A stretch of DNA of 9,941 nt from JBFLXN01 sp040755715 [NCBI: Candidatus Edwardsbacteria bacterium] (GTDB taxonomy: Bacteria; Edwardsbacteria; AC1; JBFLXN01), in the NCBI GenBank assembly GCA_040755715.1, contig JBFLXN010000103.1, positions 1 through 9,941 of the forward strand, given 5' to 3'. The notes under the pieces are model-generated. The model was not told the DNA's origin. It saw only the letters and a list, made by a program, of their open reading frames with translations, and did no database searches. Below, piece by piece: positions 1-7,473 of the stretch; within the stretch, counting starts at the first letter, position 1; the number at the start of each line of letters is the position of its first letter. The position numbers were made by a program, and so were the translations under genes.

Positions 1-108
1 GCTTGGGTCAGACAACGTAATCGTCAGAAAGCAACCGTTTCCTGGCAGTTTACAAAGAACATTGCTCGTAAGAAACTTAACAGGTTCTATTACAATATCA
101 AAAATTAG
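1..108 (+). CDS. IS630-family transposase, C-terminal 35 residues (left copy, partial)
   Basis: The frame is open from base 1 to a TAG at 106-108 and encodes only the tail of a protein. The tail contains WQFTKNIARKKLNRFYYN, which matches the usual ending of IS630/Tc1-mariner DDE transposases (a W-x-F-T-x-x-x-A-R-x-K-L-x-R-x-Y pattern). The catalytic DDE residues lie upstream, outside the window. An identical copy occurs on the other strand at 9834-9941. The family call rests on this short tail and on the CTAG target site just beyond it, so it is good but not certain. Confidence 0.75.
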   Translation, partial: AWVRQRNRQKATVSWQFTKNIARKKLNRFYYNIKN

Positions 109-121
109 TGTCACAGACCAC
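1..121 (+). mobile_element. IS630-like insertion sequence, transposase-distal end (left copy)
   Basis: Bases 1-124 are a perfect inverted repeat of 9818-9941. Similarity stops right after CTAG (121-124): the left flank continues with AGGCGG and the right flank with TGGGAA when read outward from each element. IS630 is known to insert at the TA of CTAG and duplicate TA, so the element should end at C121, with TA at 122-123 as the duplicated target. The 13 bases after the transposase stop, up to C121, would be the outer end of the terminal inverted repeat. The other end of the element is not in the window. Confidence 0.75.
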
Positions 122-138
122 TAGAGGCGGTTCTCAAT

Positions 139-399
139 ATGCTGAAAACTGCGAACACTAATGGCGCAATTCAAAAGATTAGGCACGACCTTCAGGACAA
201 TGCCCTAAAATGGATAGCCGAATCTTCCAGACTTGTTGTATGCCATTTTCTTGAGGTCTCCGCTTTTGGATTAGAGAACCCCGGCCACGTCTATCACATT
301 ATTCCTATTCCAGGTGAGATTGACATAACACAAGTAAAGGCCGATATCGCACACGAGGAGTATCCTAACTACTGCGATTGGTGGGTAATAATCCAATAA
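139..399 (+). CDS. small protein of unknown function, possibly the 3' remnant of an IS-interrupted gene
   Basis: Predicted 86 residues, soluble, with no signal peptide or membrane segment. The C-terminal half is rich in aromatic residues and ends near YCDWWVIIQ. A GAGG lies 12 bases before the ATG, which is a loose spacing for a ribosome binding site. The frame stays open upstream to the transposase stop at 106-108, so the ATG may be internal and the true N-terminus may have been removed by the IS630 insertion at CTAG (121-124). By eye the base composition is more GC-rich than the body of lipoprotein A downstream. I recognise no family. Residues 1-15 plus the open upstream codons weakly resemble the decayed fragment at 9134-9358 (see findings). 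It could be a real small gene, a truncated gene or a chance ORF. Confidence 0.4.
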   Translation: MLKTANTNGAIQKIRHDLQDNALKWIAESSRLVVCHFLEVSAFGLENPGHVYHIIPIPGEIDITQVKADIAHEEYPNYCDWWVIIQ

Positions 400-548
400 G
401 GGCGCTCGACTACTGGATGCACTACCGCAGGTAGGATGTTTCCGCTTCTTAGATAAAATCCTTATTTTTTAATGGGCTACGAAAAAAGCGGGACATCTTG
501 CCTGATATAAGCTTAAAATTCGCTAAAGAGGCCGTAACAGAGGGAAAT

Positions 549-1757
549 ATGTCCGAGACAGAGATTCAATGCTATTTAGCCTTAGTTACCGTGTTCCTTG
601 CGGGTTGTGGACTGACACTATCTCTCCCCTTCAGAAAGAAATCTGGAGATATTCGCCATACTTCCAAAATTCTTCCCGACTCTTCGAAGATAGAAGAGTT
701 TTATCCTAAAGATTTGTCGGCAGCGATGGACTCAGCACTTGCACCATTAGGCGCAAAAATGCAGAAAATTCCTTTTCTGGCAGTAGCATATAATAAGAGT
801 AAAAAACCATTGCAGGAGGCAAAAGTTACTATAAAAGTTCCTGGAAAAGCAGATACAATAATTTATACTGGTAAAGATGGAAAAGCAAATTTTTTCTTAG
901 ACCGAGATATTCTTTCTCTTGATCCTGTTTGTGTCCTTGAAGGTGGAGCCAGTTATGAGTTTAGAATAGATTTCACTACTCTGCGTTTACCAAAAGAAAG
1001 TAAACTTTCCTGCATACCAAAAATTATTTCCGTTGAAGGGAAAGAAAAAATAGAAGAAGAAAATATTGCGGTGTATTTTCAAAAAGGGCAAGAGGAGAAG
1101 GCAAAAGAAGTTTTTGATTTTCTAAAAAAAGAAGAGTGTCTAATAGAAGAAAAGTTAGGGTTACAAGCTGAAACACCATGGGGAATTATCTTAACTGACG
1201 AGACTCCTCCCCTTTCTTCTTCACAAAGAAGACTTTGGCCTGTATCAATTGAAGAGATAGAAAAGCAATACTACATGATTATCCACGAGTGGACAGAAGT
1301 TACTCTTCTTTCGCAGTGTGAGTTTTATGAAAATGATCCTACCACTCGCTGGATTGGTGACGGAATTGCCACGCTGATGCAATATTTTTTCCTTGAAAGA
1401 TTTTCCCGGAACGAATTAAGAGAGGTAAACCAAAGAAAAGTGGACCTTATCAGGAGATGTATTGATAGAGGCCTTAAGACATATGACCTAGGAAAATGGA
1501 AAGCAGGAATAATTCCTACAACAGAAGATGAACGATTGGGCTATACATTGAGTCTGTATGTATGGCTGAAGATTATTGAACATTCAAAAGAAGGGATTCT
1601 CATTCAATTTTTGGAAGAAGCGAAGAAGTTGAAAGAAGTCAACAACAAAAACCTAATTAGATTGTTAACAAATCTCAGTGGACTGAATATAGAGAAGATG
1701 CTTAAAAAGGTCAATGTGGAAGAAGCGTATAATTACCTTAAGAATCTCAATCCTTAG
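549..1757 (+). CDS. lipoprotein A: gluzincin peptidase-like protein with altered zinc motif (paralogue of 7739-8923)
   Basis: Predicted 402 residues. I chose ATG 549 because GAGGG lies a few bases upstream; the frame is open back to a TTG at 498, which lacks a good ribosome binding site. A hydrophobic segment ends in the lipobox LAGC (residues 17-20), so the protein is probably an envelope lipoprotein acylated on Cys20. The stretch before it has no Lys or Arg and carries two Glu, which is odd for a signal peptide. Residues ~75-130 resemble a carboxypeptidase-regulatory or Ig-like beta-sandwich. Residues ~170-402 resemble the peptidase MA (gluzincin) fold: HEWTE at 246-250 sits where HExxH is expected, RWIGDG at 267-272 where W-x-x-EG is expected, and a C-terminal LSLYVWLK...FLEEAKKL...LSGLNIEK helical region follows. 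The second His is Glu and the third ligand is Asp, so classical zinc proteolysis is doubtful. The role is unknown. Confidence 0.8.
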   Translation: MSETEIQCYLALVTVFLAGCGLTLSLPFRKKSGDIRHTSKILPDSSKIEEFYPKDLSAAMDSALAPLGAKMQKIPFLAVAYNKSKKPLQEAKVTIKVPGKADTIIYTGKDGKANFFLDRDILSLDPVCVLEGGASYEFRIDFTTLRLPKESKLSCIPKIISVEGKEKIEEENIAVYFQKGQEEKAKEVFDFLKKEECLIEEKLGLQAETPWGIILTDETPPLSSSQRRLWPVSIEEIEKQYYMIIHEWTEVTLLSQCEFYENDPTTRWIGDGIATLMQYFFLERFSRNELREVNQRKVDLIRRCIDRGLKTYDLGKWKAGIIPTTEDERLGYTLSLYVWLKIIEHSKEGILIQFLEEAKKLKEVNNKNLIRLLTNLSGLNIEKMLKKVNVEEAYNYLKNLNP

Positions 1758-1858
1758 CAGTGCTTTGTTAAATTTTGGCTCAAAATCTGCCTGGAAGCCT
1801 TCTGGCACAATAATATAAGCCTATGATGCACTTTTCTTGTGCTTTTGAGGATGCCCTG

Positions 1859-1880
1859 AAGCCCCGATTTATCGGGGCTT
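1859..1880. repeat. perfect GC-rich inverted repeat (hairpin)
   Basis: AAGCCCCGA pairs with TCGGGGCTT, giving a 9-bp perfect stem with a TTTA loop (10 bp if the loop is two bases). It is much more GC-rich than its surroundings. It lies 102 bases after the lipoprotein A stop and 179 bases after the bamA stop, so it may act as a bidirectional transcription barrier. No run of T follows on either strand. It may also be a copy of a short dispersed palindromic repeat, which a genome-wide count would show. Confidence 0.65.
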
Positions 1881-1893
1881 GGGCTGTCTTTCT

Positions 1894-1930
1894 CTTGGTT
1901 CTTCTCTTGGACAAGCAAGAGAAGAACAAG
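1894..1930. repeat. long inverted repeat (hairpin)
   Basis: TTCTTCTCTTG (1899-1909) pairs perfectly with CAAGAGAAGAA (1916-1926) around a six-base loop. The pairing extends outward through CTTG (1894-1897) and CAAG (1927-1930) with one bulged G at 1898. It stands 13 bases from the 1859-1880 hairpin, so the convergent intergenic region holds two strong stems in tandem. A role in terminating or protecting the converging transcripts is inferred. Confidence 0.6.
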
Positions 1931-2058
1931 CCAAGAAGACTTAAACGCTTGTCAGTGTTGATTTTCGTGCCAATTTTAGACAAAATTTTAACAAAGTCGT
2001 GCCTTTATTTATGTCACAAAGCAATATAGAATCACAGACATTCGGGCTAAAAAATATT

Positions 2059-4290
2059 CTAAAACGCTGAGCCAAACTGGAAATGAAATTCCCAGCGGTG
2101 GCGCTTTCCGTAGTCAAAATCATTAAAGCGATAGGCATAGTCAGCTCCTATAATTCCTAGCATCGGTACTTCTACTCGCACCCCTATTCCTGCGCCGTTT
2201 TTCATTCCTCCTACCTTAAACGCTTCTGTCACACTCTTCCAGCTATTACCTGTTTCACCAAATAATGAAAGGTAAGCAATATCCCCTAAAGGAAACCGAT
2301 GTTCAATTGTAGCAATAAACATTGCTCTTCCTCCGGCCCGGTTAATAGAACGGTCTGGATAGCCACGAATTCCGTCTTCTCCGGTACCACCAACATAAAA
2401 GAGCTGGTTCACTGGAATAGTTAAAGGGTCTTTTCTATATCGGTCAACCACTCCAATTCTCCCGCGCAGTAGCCAGGAGAATTTCCAAAATGATGGATAA
2501 TAAAGACAAGACTCAGCAATGAGTCTTTGATACTCTACTGAACCGCCTAAAGGACCTCCGCAAAATTCCAAGTAAAGACTACGCCGTGAACCAGAAGTCG
2601 TATAAAAAGGCTTATTTCGGCTGTCACGCACCAAGTTAAGACTCGTAGAAGAAGATATCTTTGGCCGGGTATCCACCACATTTTCTCCTTCTAATCTTAT
2701 TCTTTCTAAATGATATGCCCAATAAAGTTTCGTATAATCTAACCATGGTACAGGACGTCCAATCCGTACTCCCCCTCCTGTTTTTGATTCCGTATAGTAA
2801 TCATATTCACGCCGAGTCTGATAGATATCAAATCCTGCAATAGTCGGTGTATCTAAAAACCATGGTTCGGTAAAGCTCAATTCAATATTGTTGCGTCGGC
2901 GCTCACCAAATCCGAATTCCCACTTTAGATTTACAGTTTGCCCACGACCCCGAAAATTTGGTTCCCCAATAGAGAGATAACCACCAATCTTTTCCTGCTC
3001 GCTGTAGGTTGCTCCTATCTGAAATTGTCCAGCCTGTTTTTCTTTCACTTGAAATACAAGGTCTATATTTCCGAAGGTATCGGCTGGCTCAGTTTCAAGT
3101 TTAATATCTTCAAAATAGCCTAAAGCAAACAATTCACGCTGACTGCGAATAATCTGGGAGCGTTGGAATAACTCACCCGGATAAACGACCAATTCCCGAC
3201 GGATAACCTTTTCTCGTGTTTTAGTATTACCAGTAATTGATATTTTGTTGATATGAGCCGGTTTACCCTCGTGAATCTCGTAGCACAGATTCACAATTTG
3301 TTCTCTCTTTTCTTGTTCGGGAATAATAGAACAATAGATATATCCAAATTCTGTATAGAGATTATAAAGGTTCTCCAAACTTTTATCAAATTTCTCCTGA
3401 TTGGCAACTTCTCCTTCTTTAAATTTCAATTGGCCTTTGAGTCCTTGTTCTTTCATCACTGAATCACCTTCAAAGACAATAGTTCCGATGTGATATTGGA
3501 GACCTTCTTCTAATTTAATAGTGATAAAAAGACGATCCCTTTTCTCATTGTAACTCAATGAATCACCTAAAATTTTTATATCAAGATAACCATTCTTCTT
3601 ATAAAGGTAGCTGATTCTTTCCAAATCTTCTCTCAAGGTATCGGTGTCAAAACTACCTTTGCTATACCAAGGAATAACCTTCCAGACGAAACGCCAGCCT
3701 CTTTTTTTTGTCTTCATCACCTTCAAAATTTTTTGGGGCGGGATGGACTGATTTCCTTCAATCTTGATTTTTTTAATCCTTATCTTCTTTCCTTCATTGA
3801 TGAAGAATTTTAAAGCTACTTTATTTTCATCGCCCCAGAGACTGTCTCTCACGGTAGCGTTCAAATATCCTTGTTCTTTATAAAATTCAAGAATTTTTTC
3901 TCTATTCTCTTGAATAGCCGGGGCATCAATTAGTGAACCGGGGTGAATGGTAAGTTTTTTCTCAATTTCTTTGGTTTTGATTTTCTTGTTGCCGACAAAT
4001 TCTATGCGCTCTAAGGTAGGTTTTTCCTTTATTCTAAAGACAAGTTTTATTCCACTGGTAGTTTCTTCGGATTGAACTTCAATATCCGAAAATGATTCCA
4101 GCTGATAGAGTCTCTTTACCGCCTCAGCTAACTCTTCTCGGTCCAATTCATCTCCGACTTCAAGGCGCAGGGTATTAAGAATGGTGCTTTGTTCCACATT
4201 TCGGTTTCCTTCAACTGTTATCTCGCTGATGGTTATCGCAAAGAGATTAGTAGAAAAAAATAAAAACACTATTGCCAGTATAGTCTTCAT
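2059..4290 (-). CDS. bamA: outer-membrane protein assembly factor BamA
   Basis: Predicted 743 residues, in the usual range for BamA (Omp85). A Sec signal peptide (MKTILAIVFLFFSTNLFA) precedes five POTRA domains at about 19-90, 91-167, 168-262, 263-343 and 344-418, each with the GN or G-Y-F/L turns typical of POTRA. A 16-strand barrel follows (about 419-743). Loop-6 motif IRGY (641-644) corresponds to the conserved VRGF, with its Arg kept. The protein ends in Phe within HFQFGSAF, a classic BAM beta-signal. BamA folds and inserts beta-barrel proteins into the outer membrane. AAGGAG lies at good distance from the ATG. Cys320/Cys336 in POTRA4 and two barrel Cys (LEFCGG, AESCLY) could form disulfides; this is inference. 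The gene follows clpC by 79 bases on the same strand, so the two are probably co-transcribed. Confidence 0.96.
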   Translation of the reverse strand: MKTILAIVFLFFSTNLFAITISEITVEGNRNVEQSTILNTLRLEVGDELDREELAEAVKRLYQLESFSDIEVQSEETTSGIKLVFRIKEKPTLERIEFVGNKKIKTKEIEKKLTIHPGSLIDAPAIQENREKILEFYKEQGYLNATVRDSLWGDENKVALKFFINEGKKIRIKKIKIEGNQSIPPQKILKVMKTKKRGWRFVWKVIPWYSKGSFDTDTLREDLERISYLYKKNGYLDIKILGDSLSYNEKRDRLFITIKLEEGLQYHIGTIVFEGDSVMKEQGLKGQLKFKEGEVANQEKFDKSLENLYNLYTEFGYIYCSIIPEQEKREQIVNLCYEIHEGKPAHINKISITGNTKTREKVIRRELVVYPGELFQRSQIIRSQRELFALGYFEDIKLETEPADTFGNIDLVFQVKEKQAGQFQIGATYSEQEKIGGYLSIGEPNFRGRGQTVNLKWEFGFGERRRNNIELSFTEPWFLDTPTIAGFDIYQTRREYDYYTESKTGGGVRIGRPVPWLDYTKLYWAYHLERIRLEGENVVDTRPKISSSTSLNLVRDSRNKPFYTTSGSRRSLYLEFCGGPLGGSVEYQRLIAESCLYYPSFWKFSWLLRGRIGVVDRYRKDPLTIPVNQLFYVGGTGEDGIRGYPDRSINRAGGRAMFIATIEHRFPLGDIAYLSLFGETGNSWKSVTEAFKVGGMKNGAGIGVRVEVPMLGIIGADYAYRFNDFDYGKRHRWEFHFQFGSAF

Positions 4291-4338
4291 TATTTTTCAC
4301 TCCTTTTTTGTTTTGGACAACGAATTATTCAAATGATA

Positions 4339-4363
4339 GCGAATAAAAATTCCTTTCATTCGC
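4339..4363 (-). repeat. hairpin in the clpC-bamA gap
   Basis: On the minus strand GCGAATGAAA pairs with TTTTATTCGC, giving 10 bp with one G-U pair and a five-base loop (a further G-U can close it to three). It starts 7 bases after the clpC stop and ends 48 bases before the bamA start. The bases after it are not T-rich, so it is more likely a partial terminator, processing site or mRNA stabiliser that sets the clpC:bamA ratio than a full terminator. Function inferred. Confidence 0.5.
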
Positions 4364-4369
4364 ACTTTA

Positions 4370-6829
4370 CTATTTTTCAGTTATTGCTAATTCCTTTTTT
4401 CTTCTACCAACTGCTTTGAAACTAAGTTTCTCTCCTTCTCGTCCAATTTCAATCTTGTCTAATTCTTTGAAGGTTCCTTTAAGCATCTCTTCAGAAAGCG
4501 GATCTTCTAAAAGTCTCTGAATGGTTCGTTTCAGCGGTCTAGCTCCGAATGTCGGGTCAAAACCTTTTTCTATCAATAATTCCTTGGCTTCGGGTGAAAG
4601 AGAAAATTTAATTTTTATTTCAGAAAGTCTCTTTTCTACCTGACTAAGGAGAATATCCACAATCTGTCCCATTTCTTCTTTCCCTAAAGAATGGAAAACG
4701 ATGGCTTCATCTACCCGATTGAGAAATTCCGGATTAAAAGTTTTTTTCAATTCTGAAAGAACAGTATCTTTCATCTTCTCGTAGGTAATCCCTTCGTCTG
4801 ATTTTTGAAATCCTAAGGATATTCCTTTTTTGATTTCTCGGGCCCCCAAATTTGAAGTCATAATCAAGACAGTATTCTTGAAATTTACCTTTCTCCCGAA
4901 ACTGTCAGTCAGTTGTCCCTCATCCAGGACTTGTAAGAGGAGATTGAAAACTTCGGGATGGGCTTTTTCAATTTCGTCAAGTAGAATAACAGAATACGGT
5001 TTCCGCCTTACCTTTTCTGTCAATTGTCCCCCTTCTTCATACCCCACATAGCCGGGGGGAGCACCGATAAGTCTGGAAACAGCAAATTTTTCCATATATT
5101 CTGACATATCAATCCGAATCAGTGCCTCTTCATTCTCAAAAAGAAACTCTGCTAAAGTTCTAGCTAGTTCTGTCTTGCCAACGCCGGTTGGACCTAAGAA
5201 GATAAAAGAACCCATCGGTCTATGTGGATCCTTTAACCCGGCTCTTGTGCGTCTGATTGCCCGAGAAATGGCTCGGAGTGCCTCTTCTTGTCCCACGACT
5301 CTTTTCTTCAGTTCCTCTTCCATTCTCAAGAGTTTTGTCGTCTCTTTTTCCTCAAGTTTTACAATGGGAATACCTGTCCAACGGGAAACCACATAAGCAA
5401 TGTCTTCTTCAGTAATTTCTATTTTTCTTTCTTCCTCTGTCTTTTGCCATATTTTTTTCAGGCGATTGAGCTCTTCTCTTCTTTCTCTCTCTTTATCTCG
5501 CCAATGAGCCGCTTCTTTAAAATCTTCATTCTTTACCGCTTTGTCCTTTTTTTCGCCTAAGGCTTCCAATTCTGCATTTATTTTTTTGATTTCTTCTGGC
5601 CATTCTGGTGTTGTCAATTTTGCCCGACTGCCGGCTTCATCAATCACATCAATAGCTTTATCCGGCAGAAAACGGTCTGAAATATAGCGGTCAGAGAGTC
5701 TCACCGCCGATTCAATCGCAGACTCAGTATACTTAACTTGGTGATGTTCTTCATATTTGGATTTCAATCCTTTGAGAATTTGTTTTGTCTCTTCAATTGA
5801 TGGAGGGTCCACCATAATTGTTTGAAATCGTCTTTCCAATGCTCCGTCTTTTTCAATGTGCTTGCGATATTCATCAAGGGTAGTAGCTCCGATGCATTGG
5901 AGTTCACCTCGTGACAAGGCTGGTTTAAGAATATTAGAAGCATCTAAAGCACCTTCAGCTCCGCCGGCTCCTACAATGGTGTGTAATTCATCCATAAATA
6001 GGATAACATTCTCACTTGTTTGAATTTCATTCATTACGGCTTTCAGTCGCTCTTCAAATTGTCCCCGATATTTTGTGCCAGCCACTACTGCTGCTAAATC
6101 TAAGGCTAAGACTCGCTTATTTTTTAATACTTCTGGAACTTTTTCTTCTACAATCTTTTGCGCTAAACCTTCTACTATTGCCGTCTTTCCCACACCAGGC
6201 TCACCAATCAGGACTGGATTATTCTTCTTCCGACGAGAAAGTGTCTGAATTACTCTTTCAATTTCTTTTTCTCTACCAATGATAGGGTCTAATTTTCCAC
6301 TTTTGGCCAACTGGGTCAAATCACGGCAAAAGTAATCAAGTGCAGGGGTTTTACTTTGGGAAACCGCTTCTTTAGGAAGGGTTGAAGTATCAATCTGCAA
6401 AAGAACCATTACCTCCTGGCGAATCTTTTCTAAATCCAATCCGAGGCTCAAGAGAACTCTGGCAGCTACCCCGTTTCCTTCCCGCACTAATCCTAGTAGT
6501 AGATGTTCAGTGCCGATATAGTTATGATTAAGAAGTTTCGCCTCTTCAATGGAAAGTTGCAGTGCTCTCTGAGCTGATTCATTAAAAGGGAGGTCACCGA
6601 GGGTAAGGGTGCCACCTTTGGCTGGAACTATTTGTTCTATGCGGTGGCGAATTAGGTCTAGGTCAACTCCCAGATTAACCAAGGCAGCGGCGGCTACACC
6701 TTCACCCAAGCGAATGAGTCCTAAAAGCAGATGCTCAGTGCCGATGTAATCGTGTTGCAAGCGAGCGGCTTCCTCTCTGGCTAAGAAGAGGACTTTTCTT
6801 ACCCTTTCAGTAAATCTGCGGTCTAACAT
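4370..6829 (-). CDS. clpC: ATP-dependent Clp protease ATP-binding subunit ClpC
   Basis: Predicted 819 residues, full length for ClpC. Two Clp_N repeats (about 1-70 and 75-145) bind adaptors. AAA+ domain 1 has Walker A GEPGVGKT (209-216), Walker B LFMDE (277-281) and arginine fingers in ERRF (332-335). The middle domain (about 415-470) is short and carries a UVR-like segment ([17 protein letters not shown]), which marks ClpC rather than ClpB. AAA+ domain 2 has GPTGVGKT (546-553), VILLDE (614-619) and sensor-2 GARPLKR (762-768). LGF at 672-674 is the loop that docks on ClpP, so the product should unfold cytoplasmic substrates for ClpP. No clpP lies in the window. AGGAGA precedes the ATG at good distance. 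The gene sits 27 bases after the shifted-frame end of the nucleotidyltransferase and 79 bases before bamA, as the middle gene of an apparent operon. No clear CtsR or CIRCE operator was seen. Confidence 0.97.
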   Translation of the reverse strand: MLDRRFTERVRKVLFLAREEAARLQHDYIGTEHLLLGLIRLGEGVAAAALVNLGVDLDLIRHRIEQIVPAKGGTLTLGDLPFNESAQRALQLSIEEAKLLNHNYIGTEHLLLGLVREGNGVAARVLLSLGLDLEKIRQEVMVLLQIDTSTLPKEAVSQSKTPALDYFCRDLTQLAKSGKLDPIIGREKEIERVIQTLSRRKKNNPVLIGEPGVGKTAIVEGLAQKIVEEKVPEVLKNKRVLALDLAAVVAGTKYRGQFEERLKAVMNEIQTSENVILFMDELHTIVGAGGAEGALDASNILKPALSRGELQCIGATTLDEYRKHIEKDGALERRFQTIMVDPPSIEETKQILKGLKSKYEEHHQVKYTESAIESAVRLSDRYISDRFLPDKAIDVIDEAGSRAKLTTPEWPEEIKKINAELEALGEKKDKAVKNEDFKEAAHWRDKERERREELNRLKKIWQKTEEERKIEITEEDIAYVVSRWTGIPIVKLEEKETTKLLRMEEELKKRVVGQEEALRAISRAIRRTRAGLKDPHRPMGSFIFLGPTGVGKTELARTLAEFLFENEEALIRIDMSEYMEKFAVSRLIGAPPGYVGYEEGGQLTEKVRRKPYSVILLDEIEKAHPEVFNLLLQVLDEGQLTDSFGRKVNFKNTVLIMTSNLGAREIKKGISLGFQKSDEGITYEKMKDTVLSELKKTFNPEFLNRVDEAIVFHSLGKEEMGQIVDILLSQVEKRLSEIKIKFSLSPEAKELLIEKGFDPTFGARPLKRTIQRLLEDPLSEEMLKGTFKELDKIEIGREGEKLSFKAVGRRKKELAITEK

Positions 6830-6856
6830 ATTTTTCTCCTAAAAATTCAATAGTGT

Positions 6857-7328
6857 TCATTTCCTTTTTTTCTTCGTTAATTTCAAAATCATAGTAAGAT
6901 ATTTTAAATCTTCTCTATCTTTGGGGCGTCCTGCTGATTTTTTCATTCTTATCATATCTTCAAGAGACGGGAAATACACAAAAGTGTTTTTTTTCAAGAA
7001 AATCTTTGAGTGTTATATCTTCCACAACAGAATAACCAAAATCTTTCAATGCTTTCATTGCCCTTTTTGCATTCTCTTGTGTCGGCTCAATAAGAATATC
7101 TGTATCAGTTGTTGCTCTAATGAATCCGTATACCGGCAATGCCACTGCTCCTATCACTACATATTTGACATTATGTTCGTTGAATAATTTTAGTAGTTCT
7201 TCTGTTAGTTGTTCTGTTGTTTTCATCTCTTTACGAGACATGGATAAAAGGAAATTTATTTCAAACTCTATTTCCCTTTTTTTATTGCTTCTATCAAGCA
7301 TAAGAGTTTTTGTTTTCATGGTAATCAT
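6857..7328 (-). pseudogene. MNT-fold nucleotidyltransferase with a one-base frameshift in an A8 run
   Basis: The frame from ATG 7328 gives 122 residues. It contains YVVIGAVALPVYGFIR (57-71) and the metal-binding pair D-T-D at 75-77, the signature of minimal or AbiEii-like nucleotidyltransferases. It then stops at 6960. In another frame the next bases encode FPSLEDMIRMKKSAGRPKD, the well-known C-terminal block of the same family, ending at TGA 6857-6859. The two halves join if one A is removed from the eight-A run (6987-6994 as T on the plus strand), giving 156 residues. This is a single indel in a homopolymer: a real mutation, transcriptional slippage, or a sequencing error. The start is uncertain: there is no clear ribosome binding site, and ATGs at codons 1, 4, 10, 30 and 35 are all possible. 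No HEPN antitoxin-type partner gene is adjacent. It is the first gene after the promoter at 7373-7402. Confidence 0.8.
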
Positions 7329-7372
7329 AGAAATTTTTAAAACTGTTCGGTCTCTCTCTAATTTTCTTTTTT

Positions 7373-7402
7373 AATATATCAAATTTAATCCTTAAATGTC
7401 AA
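7373..7402 (-). promoter_or_regulatory. sigma70-type promoter for nucleotidyltransferase-clpC-bamA
   Basis: On the minus strand a perfect -35 TTGACA (7402-7397) is followed after 18 bases by TATATT (7378-7373). Transcription would begin near 7366, about 38 bases before the first ATG at 7328. It stands just downstream of the terminator at 7431-7473, so it would start a new transcription unit. The hexamers are seen directly; activity is inferred. Confidence 0.75.
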
Positions 7403-7430
7403 GAAAAATCGTGGCTCACCCCGTGCAAAC

Positions 7431-7473
7431 AAAAAACCTTGAGATTCAAAATATCCTCACTCAAGGTTTTTTT
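7431..7473. terminator. bidirectional intrinsic terminator
   Basis: AAAAAACCTTGAG (7431-7443) pairs with CTCAAGGTTTTTT (7460-7472) around a 16-base loop, with a seven-T run at the plus-strand 3' end and a six-T run followed by GTTTG on the minus strand. On the minus strand it would end transcripts coming from lipoprotein B, 266 bases after its stop codon, before the operon promoter at 7373-7402. No plus-strand gene needing it was found. Confidence 0.7.

Larger units (their letters stand above)
1758..2058. other. convergent intergenic region between lipoprotein A and bamA
   Basis: No gene supported. Overlapping ORFs of 67-68 codons on both strands have no ribosome binding site or recognisable sequence, and they run across the hairpins at 1859-1880 and 1894-1930. 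The region separates two converging genes, so it is where both transcripts should end. Neither hairpin is followed directly by a clean U-tract. Confidence 0.6.

Noticed and set aside
422-434. Small hairpin CTACC-GCA-GGTAG before lipoprotein A
   Set aside because: A five-base-pair stem without a T-run is too weak to call a terminator or regulatory site.
1780-2029. Overlapping ORFs of 67-68 codons on both strands between lipoprotein A and bamA
   Set aside because: They cross the hairpins, lack ribosome binding sites and show no family motif; overlapping frames on both strands fit chance.
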